Source of the DNA: Gammaproteobacteria bacterium 53_120_T64
GTDB taxonomy: Bacteria; Pseudomonadota; Gammaproteobacteria; Pseudomonadales; Porticoccaceae
Direction: 5' to 3'
NCBI GenBank assembly: GCA_002162815.1
Contig: MAAT01000049.1
Location: 1 to 49,998, forward strand
Length of the DNA: 49,998 bases
Positions 17,208 through 24,653 of the stretch are shown here, piece after piece (position 1 is the stretch's first letter; the number at the start of each line of letters is the position of its first letter). Made by a program: the position numbers and the translations under genes. Under the pieces are notes generated by a model, which ran no database searches, was not told the DNA's origin, and was given only the letters and a program-made list of their open reading frames with translations.

Positions 17208-18211
17208 ATGAAAGTCGGACACCTGATGTTGTTTCAAAACCATCCCCATCTACCCCAGACTGATTACGATATGTATCAGAGCGAGCTGGAAATCGCACTG
17301 ATGACAGAGCCCCTCGGCCTGGACTCCATCTGGGCGGTTGAGCATCACTTTACGGATTACACTATCAGCCCTGATATCCCCCAGTTTTGGCCTTTATGGC
17401 CGGTCAGACTTCGCGCATTAGTCTCGGTACTGCCGCGCTGATCTTACTCTGGCACAAATCGAATACGATGGCTTTGGTATCGATATGGCCGAGTCTCGCG
17501 ATCGTATGAACGAATCGGCAGGGATGATTATCGAGGCTCCCGATACCGGCTTTATGGAGGGGATGGCCCTTTCTTTAAGCAGGAGCGCCGTGAAATTCGT
17601 CCGCGTCCCTTCAAGTCCTTTAAAGATCGCAGGCTGATTGTTTCCATGTCACCCGATACGGCGGCCCATGCGGCCAAGCTCGGTGGTGCCATTATGAGCT
17701 TCGCCATTGCCCCCTGGGAGAGCCGTGCCAAGGAATTGATATCTGGCGTCAGCACTATCAACGGGAGCAGGGCTGTAAAGCGCCACCGACTAGCGCCAAC
17801 CTGTTTGTGATTTGCGATAAGGACCCCAAGAAAGCCGAAGAGATGGCCTATAAGTACATGTCGGGCTACTGGATATCGGCCATGGCTCACTATGATATGA
17901 CCGGCGATCACTTTGCCTCGAAAGGTGGTGGTGCCTATGACTTCTACCATGAAGCCACCAAATCAGCACGCGCTACGGGCGATGACGTGATGGGCAAGGC
18001 CTTCACCGATTTGCAAATTTGGGGTGCGCCTGAGCAGTGCTTGGAGAAAATCCAGGGCATTCAAGATATTATCGGTGCCATGAATATGAACGTTTCTTTT
18101 AGCTATGCCGGTATGCCTTATGATTGCGCTAAGAAGAGCATGACTCTCTTTGCTGAGGAGGTCGTTCCAGTGGTACAGCAGTGGGATACGGAGAATCATA
18201 AAGTTGTTTGA
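17208..18211 (+). pseudogene. Luciferase-like monooxygenase copy 2, disrupted
   Basis: A relic of the gene at 15903. It starts like an intact copy (MKVGHLMLFQNHPHLPQTDY) and ends in a normal C-terminus (17807-18211), but the frame breaks four times. (1) One T is lost from a T run at 17385-17388. (2) A segment of 91 bp, measured on copy 1, is missing at 17450-17458; in copy 1 this segment is flanked by two TGGCACA repeats, so the gap fits recombination between short repeats. It removes the region that in copy 1 runs from WHKD to GRGL, including part of the flavin-site block. (3) One G is lost near 17559-17562. (4) One base is lost near 17731-17736. Adding 94 bp restores 1098 bp, or 365 codons plus stop, matching copy 1. 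No further stop lies in the reconstructed frame, so decay is recent. Confidence 0.93.
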
Positions 18212-18229
18212 TTGACGGTTGTTTTCTAG

Positions 18230-18259
18230 AAAACGGCGACGTAGCTCGCCGTTTTTTTT
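18230..18259 (+). terminator. Intrinsic terminator after the luciferase-like pseudogene
   Basis: Stem AAAACGGCGA (18230-18239) pairs with TCGCCGTTTT (18246-18255) across a six-base loop, and the T tract continues to eight T. It is a textbook terminator, retained although the gene it serves is broken. Confidence 0.9.
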
Positions 18260-18311
18260 GCCCCAAGGTTTTTCAGTAAATGCACGAGGATAAGTAGGGA
18301 ATGAGAGGCGA

Positions 18312-18332
18312 GTGACTTGTGACTTGTGACTT
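18312..18332. repeat. Three tandem copies of the heptamer GTGACTT
   Basis: Three exact, contiguous 7-bp units at 18312-18318, 18319-18325 and 18326-18332, directly followed by a palindrome. They lie in the 239-bp region between the pseudogene terminator and the CheY-like operon. A variable-number microsatellite or regulator-binding array are both possible. Confidence 0.8.
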
Positions 18333-18333
18333 G

Positions 18334-18348
18334 TGTCCGTGACGGACA
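18334..18348. promoter_or_regulatory. Perfect palindrome upstream of the CheY-CheC-GGDEF operon
   Basis: TGTCCGTGACGGACA: two 7-bp arms around a single G, about 100 bp before the CheY-like start. The size and symmetry suit a dimeric repressor or activator operator. No matching regulator is encoded next to it, and I see no second copy nearby. Confidence 0.4.
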
Positions 18349-18450
18349 TACGCCGTGGGGCTATGCTTGTCAGCCTAACGAGGTTGTAAGGCTCTTGGCG
18401 TACTGAACCATAAAAATAAAAAGAGCCGGCGAAACAAAGGTAATAAGTGA

Positions 18451-18825
18451 ATGAGTGTTGCACTACTAATCGTCGATGATTCGGGGTTTTCACGCAAGGC
18501 GATGTTGAAGTCCATACCTGAGGGTTGGGATGTAAACATTACCCAAGCGGCCAATGGCGAAGAAGCCCTAGAGGCACTGCGAAATGGTTTGGGGGAGGTA
18601 GTACTTCTCGATCTCACCATGCCGGTACTCGATGGCTTTGGTGTGCTAGAAGGCATTCGTGATGAGGGGCTAACGACCAAGGTGGTGGTGGTGTCTGCGG
18701 ATATCCAACCGAAAGCCAAGTTCCGTGTTATGTCTCTCGGCGCACTGGCCTTCCTGCAGAAACCTTTTAATAAAGAGTCATTGGCAGCTACCTTGGCTGA
18801 ATGCGGGGTTTACAGTGAAGATTGA
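18451..18825 (+). CDS. CheY-like single-domain response regulator
   Basis: A 124-residue receiver domain with no output domain. The acidic pocket D9-D10, phospho-acceptor D54 (in LLDLTMP), Ser82 in the Thr/Ser position (VVVVSAD) and the conserved Lys in LQKPF are all present, so it should be phosphorylatable. It is the first gene of a three-gene operon: the next gene starts inside its last codons (11-bp overlap). Because the partner is CheC-like, this receiver is the probable substrate of that phosphatase. The histidine kinase that phosphorylates it is not in the window. The operon is flanked upstream by a heptamer array and palindrome. Confidence 0.93.
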   Translation: MSVALLIVDDSGFSRKAMLKSIPEGWDVNITQAANGEEALEALRNGLGEVVLLDLTMPVLDGFGVLEGIRDEGLTTKVVVVSADIQPKAKFRVMSLGALAFLQKPFNKESLAATLAECGVYSED

Positions 18826-19429
18826 ACCCTTAAATGAAGAAGAGAATGAAATCCTTCAGGAAGTTATCAATATTGGCATGGGACAGGCTGGAGCGTCCCT
18901 GGCGAAGTTGCTCGATGTCTTCGTCAACCTATCGGTGCCGCGAGTCAGCTGGGTCAATGATGAGGATTTTGTGACTCAGGTTGGGCAGATGGTAGAGGGT
19001 AGCGGTGAGCACTGGGCCGGCGTGCGCCAGGCCTTTTACAACCAGCTGGAGGGTGAAGCCTTTGCCATCTATGGGGCAAATGGTTGCCAGCAATTATCCG
19101 GCTTGATGGGCTATGACGAAAGTGAAGGTATGGCTCAGGAGGAGTTGCTACTCGATGTCACCAATATTTTGATTGGCGCCTGTTTGATGGGTGTCGCCAA
19201 GCAGATCGGTAAACAGCTAGATTTTGCAGCTCCCAATTTGGTGGGTATCGACAAGCCACTTACCGAACTTCTCTATAGCCGCGATCGAGAGTGGGATCAG
19301 TGCCTGCTTATCGAAGTGAACTTCTGTCTGGAAGAGGGTGACTTTTCCTGTCATCTGGTGATGCTAATGTCCGAGGCCTCTATTGGGCAATTGCGCAGTG
19401 GTTTGATTGAATTTATGGAAAGTTACTAA
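18815..19429 (+). CDS. CheC-like phospho-receiver phosphatase
   Basis: A 204-residue CheC/CheX-family protein. I start at the GTG at 18815, preceded by GGGG at good spacing and overlapping the receiver gene; a longer frame from 18725 would only translate the receiver gene out of phase. Both active-site patterns of CheC are visible: E12-x3-E16-x2-N19-x22-P42, and in the second half D-x2-N-x22-P (starting in LLLDVTNILIGA), each with exactly 22 residues between Asn and Pro. The second site has Asp where Glu is usual, and may be weaker. CheC proteins dephosphorylate CheY-P. It is followed directly by a diguanylate cyclase gene with no gap, linking receiver dephosphorylation to c-di-GMP output. 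Confidence 0.85.
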   Translation: MKIEPLNEEENEILQEVINIGMGQAGASLAKLLDVFVNLSVPRVSWVNDEDFVTQVGQMVEGSGEHWAGVRQAFYNQLEGEAFAIYGANGCQQLSGLMGYDESEGMAQEELLLDVTNILIGACLMGVAKQIGKQLDFAAPNLVGIDKPLTELLYSRDREWDQCLLIEVNFCLEEGDFSCHLVMLMSEASIGQLRSGLIEFMESY

Positions 19430-20380
19430 ATGACGGCAGCACTGGGCGATAACAGCCTTGGGTTTATTATTGATCGTGTCGATGTGGGCATTTTGGTGGT
19501 CACCGAAGACCTTGAAGTGGTGTTGTGGAATCGCTTTATGGAGGCCAATAGCAAGGTGCCCGCAGAGGTAATAGTTGGCACCAATCTACTGGAATCCTTT
19601 CCCGATTTACCCGGTAAGTGGCTGCAAAAAAAGGTCAGAAGCGTGCAGCTACTGAATAATTTTGCCTTTACCTCCTGGCAGCAGCGGCCCTATCTGTTTC
19701 ATTTCCGCCATCACCGCCCGATAACCGGTGGTGTTACCCATATGTATCAAAATTGCACCTTTATTCCCTTTGAGGGTGGGGGTGGAGAAAGCCTGGTCTG
19801 TATTACCTTGTTTGATGTTACTGATACGGCCATTTCTCACCGGGAAGTACAGCAAGCCCATGCCGATCTCGAGGAGCTCAGCCATCGTGACCCCTTGACC
19901 GGCATCTACAATCGGCGCTATATGGAGGCGGAACTCGATAAAGAATTTCAGCGTGTAGCGCGCTACGGTGGTAAGTTATCGGTGCTATTTCTCGACCTAG
20001 ACTTCTTTAAGAAGGTGAATGATACCTACGGTCACCAGGCGGGGGATCAGGTCTTGATTGAGGTGACACAAAGAATAACGGCCATCGCCAGAGGCACGGA
20101 TTGTCTCGCTCGCTACGGCGGTGAAGAATTTGCAATTATGCTTCCCGAGACCGACACCGTTGGTGGCTTAATCTTTGCTAATCGAGTCAGGGAAGTGATA
20201 GAAAAAACGCCGGTGTACTACGAAGAGCATACCATTGCGGTGACCGCCAGCCTGGGGTTGAGCGAGTATGTTGAGGGTACCAAGAGTTACGATGCCTTGC
20301 TGGATCAAAGCGATAAGGCCTTGTATGTAGCAAAAAAGCAGGGGCGCAACCGCGTGGTTTGTTTTTTGCCCGAGATGTAA
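19430..20380 (+). CDS. PAS-GGDEF diguanylate cyclase
   Basis: A 316-residue soluble protein. The first part (about residues 8-130) is PAS-like (FIIDRVDVGILVVTEDLEVV, then LWNRF), followed by a short helical linker and a GGDEF domain from about residue 145. The active-site motif is intact (RYGGEEF), and the product-inhibition I-site RGTD lies five residues before it, so feedback control by c-di-GMP is expected. The ATG immediately follows the CheC-like stop. No transmembrane segment or receiver domain is present, so control probably comes through the PAS ligand or partner proteins of the operon. Confidence 0.94.
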   Translation: MTAALGDNSLGFIIDRVDVGILVVTEDLEVVLWNRFMEANSKVPAEVIVGTNLLESFPDLPGKWLQKKVRSVQLLNNFAFTSWQQRPYLFHFRHHRPITGGVTHMYQNCTFIPFEGGGGESLVCITLFDVTDTAISHREVQQAHADLEELSHRDPLTGIYNRRYMEAELDKEFQRVARYGGKLSVLFLDLDFFKKVNDTYGHQAGDQVLIEVTQRITAIARGTDCLARYGGEEFAIMLPETDTVGGLIFANRVREVIEKTPVYYEEHTIAVTASLGLSEYVEGTKSYDALLDQSDKALYVAKKQGRNRVVCFLPEM

Positions 20381-20442
20381 CTTCAAGGCTTTTTCACACT
20401 CAATATCGCTTCGCTAAATTGCCATTGACAAGGCTTGTCGTC

Positions 20443-20472
20443 AGTGGCGGAACTTCCCTTCCCGCCACTTTT
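20443..20472 (+). terminator. Intrinsic terminator of the CheY-CheC-GGDEF operon
   Basis: Stem AGTGGCGG (20443-20450) pairs with CCGCCACT (20462-20469) over an 11-base loop and is followed by a short T run. It lies 63 bp beyond the diguanylate cyclase stop. Confidence 0.8.
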
Positions 20473-20759
20473 CCTCTCGTGCTCCCCAATATGGCTATAA
20501 CCCACTGCTTTTAGAGCGTGGCCTCGCGCGGGCTTTTCTTCGGCAATGTCGATTAATAGCTTGTAGACTTACAGCTGGGCCGAGCGCGCTGGAAACTTTA
20601 CTTGTGGGTATCTTGGCTATACTCTCGGGTCGAGATTGCCCTTAAGCTACGCCGTAACACCGCTTAATCTAACGAGTAGGTGAGCTGTAGGCATACCGGT
20701 GTTGCTTAAACGTGCATAACTATAAAAAACAATGATGGGCTTAACGAGGCGTTAATAGT
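20473..20759 (+). other. Leader region of luciferase-like copy 3
   Basis: The rest of the 379-bp gap. It should hold the promoter of the monooxygenase gene, but I find no convincing -35/-10 pair, no RNA gene and no repeat. GAGG about 10 nt before the ATG at 20760 is a plausible ribosome-binding site. Confidence 0.4.
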
Positions 20760-21851
20760 ATGAAAGTAGGACTGTCCTGTATTTTCCAAAACCCCTGGAA
20801 TAACCTTAACGACCACGACGTGTATCAGCATGAAGTGCGCATGGCCTCTCAGGCAGAGGCCTTGGGTTACGATTCCATTTGGGGTGTTGAACATCACTTC
20901 ACCGGTTACACCATGTGCCCCGATGTTATTCAATGGTTGAGCTTCATGGCCGGTAAAACCGAAAAAGTTGAGCTCGGTTCGATGGCCGTTATTCTACCCT
21001 GGCACGACCCGGTACGGGTCGCCGAGCAGTTTTCCATGCTCGATAACCTCTCCAACGGACGCTCGATTATCGGCTTTGGTCGCGGCTTGGCCCGTGTCGA
21101 GTTTGACACCTTTGGCCTCAACCAGAGCGATGCCCGCGAGACCTTTATGGAATCGGCGAAGTTGATACTCGATGGCCTTGAAAAGGGTTATTGCGAATTC
21201 GATGGTGAGCTGGTGAAACAGCCTAAAGCACCGATCCGTCCGGCACCGATTAAATCGTTCAAGGGTCGCAGCTATGCGGCGTCAATGTCACCGGATTCGA
21301 TTCTCGGCATGGCCGAACTTGGTTTGGGTCTACTCTTGATTCCCCACAAACCCTGGGAAGAAGTTGCCATTGATATCGCTCGCTACAGTGAGCTGTTTAA
21401 TAAGGTACACGGTACCAACCCCCCGGCACCACTAGCGGCGTGCTGGACCTATTGTCACGAAGATGCCGATGTAGCGAAAGAGGCGGCCTATAAATACATG
21501 ACGGGCTATTGGCAGAGCGTCATTGACCATTATGAAATGAATCAGGATTACTTCAAAAAACGCAAAGGCTATGAATACTACGGTGACATGTCGGATGTCA
21601 TTAATGATGTCGGCCGCGATACCATTGCCGAAATGTTTATGAGCCTGCAGGTCTGGGGAACCCCGGAGCAGTGCTATCAGAAAATTGTCGATATTCGCAG
21701 TAAGATAGGTAATAACGGCTTTAACGGCGTCTTTAGCTATGCCGATATGCCCTTCGATATGGCCGAGGACAGCTTTAAACTGTTCAGTAAAGAGGTATTG
21801 CCGCGCCTGAAAGAGTTGCCCGATGTCGATACCGTTAAAAACGTCGCCTAA
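20760..21851 (+). CDS. Luciferase-like flavin-dependent monooxygenase (copy 3)
   Basis: A 363-residue LLM-superfamily enzyme related to the copies at 15903 and 17208 but more divergent. It shares GYDSIWGVEHHFTGYTMCPD, VELGSMAVILPWHDPVRVA, the GFGRGLARVEFDTFG flavin-region block and SMSPDSILGMAE. Its partner composition (homo- or heterodimer with copy 1) is unknown. It lies 91 bp before a periplasmic cyclase-family gene on the same strand with no terminator between, so the two may be co-transcribed. Substrate unknown; the surrounding uptake and CoA-handling genes suggest breakdown of an organic compound, which is inference. Confidence 0.9.
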   Translation: MKVGLSCIFQNPWNNLNDHDVYQHEVRMASQAEALGYDSIWGVEHHFTGYTMCPDVIQWLSFMAGKTEKVELGSMAVILPWHDPVRVAEQFSMLDNLSNGRSIIGFGRGLARVEFDTFGLNQSDARETFMESAKLILDGLEKGYCEFDGELVKQPKAPIRPAPIKSFKGRSYAASMSPDSILGMAELGLGLLLIPHKPWEEVAIDIARYSELFNKVHGTNPPAPLAACWTYCHEDADVAKEAAYKYMTGYWQSVIDHYEMNQDYFKKRKGYEYYGDMSDVINDVGRDTIAEMFMSLQVWGTPEQCYQKIVDIRSKIGNNGFNGVFSYADMPFDMAEDSFKLFSKEVLPRLKELPDVDTVKNVA

Positions 21852-21942
21852 AATAATTTAACGGCGAGTTTTATGCCACGCTTGGCAGTCAATATCCCCC
21901 TATAAGATAAAACAACCAACGTTAATAATTAAGGTGATAGCA

Positions 21943-22902
21943 ATGGGCAGTAAATTACAGTTTTGGCGGAGTGCGACATTGGCGCTGCTTGTTTGTGTGG
22001 GCCTACCCGCTACCACGCTAAATGCAGAGGAGTGCAAGCCGGTGAAGTGGGGTGCCGATGATGAAATTGGTTCAGCCAACCTGCTGACACCGAAAAGTGT
22101 GTTACTGGCCTCGCAGTTAATTAAACAAGGTAAAACTCAGCACCTAGGTATTATTATCGATAAAGACACCCCGGCCTTTGGTCCGCGTTCACTCAATTTA
22201 CAGATTGTACAGCCGGCTCAGGAGTGGGGGCGGGAGGCCTTTGCCAATGGCTTTAACTACAATGACGATGTCTTTCAGGGCTGGTTTGGTATCGGCTCCC
22301 AGCTCGACGGCCTTGCCCATGTGGGTCAACATCAGGTGTTTTACAACTGTCTGAAGGGGCCCGATTTTGTCACTACCACGGGCGTGACGAAAATGGGTAT
22401 TGAAAAAGTACCGCCGATTGTTGCTCGTGGTATCGTCCTCGATATGGCGGCTTTCCACGGCGTTGCCTATATGAAGGCCGGAGAGTTGATCACGGTTGAG
22501 GATGTTGAGGCGACGGCAAAAAAGCAGGGTACCCCCATTCGCGAGGGTGACGTCGTACTGTTTCATACCGGCTGGACAGACGCCATGATGGCGAAAGACC
22601 CACAAACTTGGGGTAGTAAAGAGCCGGGTATTTCTGAAGCGACGGCGAAATATTTAGCCGAGAAAAATGTGGTCGCAGTGGGTGCCGATACCTGGGCTGT
22701 CGACCCCGTGCCGCCAGAGGTAGAAGGCAATCTTTTTGCCGGTCATATAACCCTGTTATTGCACAATGGCATTTATTTACTGGAAACCATGAACACCGGT
22801 GTACTAGTGCGTGATAATGCCTATGAGTTTTTCTTTGTACTGGGTGTACCCCGAGTGCGGGGTGCGGTACAGGCAATGATTGATCCGATTGCGATTTATT
22901 AG
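21943..22902 (+). CDS. Exported cyclase-family hydrolase (kynurenine-formamidase-like fold)
   Basis: A 319-residue protein of the cyclase/kynurenine formamidase superfamily (PF04199 type). I use the ATG at 21943 because AAGG at 21931-21934 sits at good spacing; the GTG at 21934 overlaps that site. A Sec signal occupies the first 28 residues, ending at TLNA-EE, so the enzyme should act in the periplasm. Family features are WGADDEIGSANLLTP at the mature N-terminus and GSQLDGLAHVG, the metal-site region; the His of the classic HxGTHxD motif is replaced by Gln, as in a subset of the family. GDVVLFHTGW and VAVGADTWAVD follow. It may hydrolyse an amide or lactone; a true kynurenine formamidase role is unlikely given the export signal. 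Confidence 0.85.
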   Translation: MGSKLQFWRSATLALLVCVGLPATTLNAEECKPVKWGADDEIGSANLLTPKSVLLASQLIKQGKTQHLGIIIDKDTPAFGPRSLNLQIVQPAQEWGREAFANGFNYNDDVFQGWFGIGSQLDGLAHVGQHQVFYNCLKGPDFVTTTGVTKMGIEKVPPIVARGIVLDMAAFHGVAYMKAGELITVEDVEATAKKQGTPIREGDVVLFHTGWTDAMMAKDPQTWGSKEPGISEATAKYLAEKNVVAVGADTWAVDPVPPEVEGNLFAGHITLLLHNGIYLLETMNTGVLVRDNAYEFFFVLGVPRVRGAVQAMIDPIAIY

Positions 22903-22925
22903 CAACAGTTGTCAACTTTCGCTGT

Positions 22926-22955
22926 AGGCCGGGGCAATTCGCCCCGGCCTTTTAT
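22926..22955 (+). terminator. Intrinsic terminator after the cyclase-family gene
   Basis: AGGCCGGGGC (22926-22935) pairs with GCCCCGGCCT (22941-22950) across AATTC, followed by TTTTATTTT. Strong GC stem. Confidence 0.9.
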
Positions 22956-22991
22956 TTTGATTTGAACCGTATTGAAAAGTAGGAGTTATCG

Positions 22992-24560
22992 ATGGATACA
23001 TTGCAGGTCTGGGCCTGGGTGTTTTTGTTTCTCTATGTCGGCGCGATGATCGGTTTTGGCTACCTCGGCATGCGTCAGGTTGAAAATAGCGATGACTTTT
23101 CTACCGCTCGCGGCGGTTATGGCATGTGGTTTTTGGCCTTTGCGATGACGGCGACGACGGCATCGGGGGCGACCTTTCTCGGCATTCCTGGTTTGGGCTA
23201 TCGCTTCGGCCTACCTGCCCTTGGCTATGCGCTGGTCTACCCCTTCGCCGTTTACCTGGGTGTTTGGCTGTGTTTCCGTCAGGTGCAAAAGGCGGGCAAT
23301 GCCTTTGGTAATCGCTCCATCCCCGAATTTATCGGTGATCGTTATCAGTCTGATGCCCTGCGAATTATCGTCGCGCTATTTTCCATCGTCCTGCTGTTCT
23401 ATCTGGCGGCTCAGTTGTTGGCCGGGCTGGTGATGTTCGAGCAAATACTCGGGCTGGATGCCTTCTGGGCACTGACTGTGACCATTGGGGTCTTGCTGGT
23501 TTATGTGGTGCTGGGTGGTGCCCACGCCGATATTCTAACCGACGGCGTACAGGGCGCGATGATGTTGATATTGGCTTGCGCCATTGCCTGGATGTTTTTC
23601 AACGGTGTTGGCGTTGACGGCGGTTTGGACGGGGTGCTGTCTCGCCTACAGAGCGCAGACCCTAAGATGGTTGGTGTCTTTTATGAGGGCTCGGGCATTC
23701 TCGATTCCCATTGGGATTTCGTCGCCATTTTTCTCGCCCACCTCTCCCTGGGCATGCTGCCCCATATCGGCAATAAGGTCTGGGCCTTAAAAGAAGGGGT
23801 CGGGCGCACACGCTTCCTGGTGCTTTGTCTGGTCTTTGGTGTGGTGCTGGCGTCGATGATTTTTGGCGGTGTATTGGCGCGAGCGGTACTGGGTGACGAG
23901 CTATTGACCAGTCCGGGTGGCCCCAATCAAGCCATTCCCGCCTTGTTTATTGCTCTGTTTCCCCAGTGGTTGGCGGCTCTTTTGGGTGTCGCTATTTTAT
24001 CGGCCATTATGTCCACCGCCGATGGCTTGGTGATTTCCACCTCGCAGGTCTTTGCCAACGATATTTATCGGCGCTCATTGTCTAAGGTGCTTCACCCCAA
24101 TGCGTCTGAAGAAGAGGTCGATCACAATGTGCTGAAAATCAGCCGCTGGGGCATCGTTGTGGTGCTACTGGGTGCCGGTGTCTTGGCTTGGCATTCTATT
24201 GGCCAGAATATCGCTTTAATGGTTTGGGCAGGGTTGGGCGGCATGATGGCGGCGCTGGCCGGGCCGTTAATGCTCGGTGTCTTTTGGCGCGGGGTGACTA
24301 AACAGGGGGCAATCTGGGGTTTTGTAATCGGTGCTATTTCTTTTACGGTGTTGCGCAATGGCTGGTTGCCAGGGGGTGATGTCGGGGGCAGTGTAATGCA
24401 GCAGGGCTTGTTCTGGATGAGTAGTCAGGCCAGTAATCCTTTTGCCTGTGCCACGGTGGGTGAGGGACTCTCTGTTTTGACTACGGTTGTGGTGTCACTG
24501 TTGAGTTCACCGCTGCCTAAAGAGCACCTTGATAAAGTCTTTGGTGAAAGCACTGGCTAA
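22992..24560 (+). CDS. Sodium:solute symporter (SSS family)
   Basis: A 522-residue inner-membrane protein with about thirteen hydrophobic helices. Early family signs are DDFSTARGGYGMWFLAFAMT, TASGATFLGIPGLGYRFG and GNRSIPEFIGDRYQSDALR; the later LSAIMSTADGLVISTSQVFA is the well-conserved TM8-9 block of SSS transporters. Members import sugars, amino acids, acetate, pantothenate or other organic acids with Na+. A terminator precedes it and a symmetrical terminator follows, so it is its own unit. The substrate cannot be named; by position it may import a compound handled by the neighbouring enzymes. Confidence 0.92.
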   Translation: MDTLQVWAWVFLFLYVGAMIGFGYLGMRQVENSDDFSTARGGYGMWFLAFAMTATTASGATFLGIPGLGYRFGLPALGYALVYPFAVYLGVWLCFRQVQKAGNAFGNRSIPEFIGDRYQSDALRIIVALFSIVLLFYLAAQLLAGLVMFEQILGLDAFWALTVTIGVLLVYVVLGGAHADILTDGVQGAMMLILACAIAWMFFNGVGVDGGLDGVLSRLQSADPKMVGVFYEGSGILDSHWDFVAIFLAHLSLGMLPHIGNKVWALKEGVGRTRFLVLCLVFGVVLASMIFGGVLARAVLGDELLTSPGGPNQAIPALFIALFPQWLAALLGVAILSAIMSTADGLVISTSQVFANDIYRRSLSKVLHPNASEEEVDHNVLKISRWGIVVVLLGAGVLAWHSIGQNIALMVWAGLGGMMAALAGPLMLGVFWRGVTKQGAIWGFVIGAISFTVLRNGWLPGGDVGGSVMQQGLFWMSSQASNPFACATVGEGLSVLTTVVVSLLSSPLPKEHLDKVFGESTG

Positions 24561-24581
24561 GCATGGATCTTATTTTTGGTA

Positions 24582-24613
24582 TTAAAAAACCCGGCAATTG
24601 CCGGGTTTTTTAA
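24582..24613. terminator. Bidirectional intrinsic terminator
   Basis: A perfect 32-nt palindrome: arms TTAAAAAACCCGGCAA (24582-24597) and the complement (24598-24613), so both strands end in a T6 run. It lies between the convergent symporter and DUF1302 genes and can serve both. Confidence 0.92.
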
Positions 24614-24653
24614 TACTGTCGTTTTAGTCTAAAAGTTACTTAGAATTACTGGC

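Noticed and set aside
18725..18814. Longer start for the CheC-like gene
   Set aside because: It would translate most of the receiver gene's end out of frame; the GTG at 18815 has a proper site.
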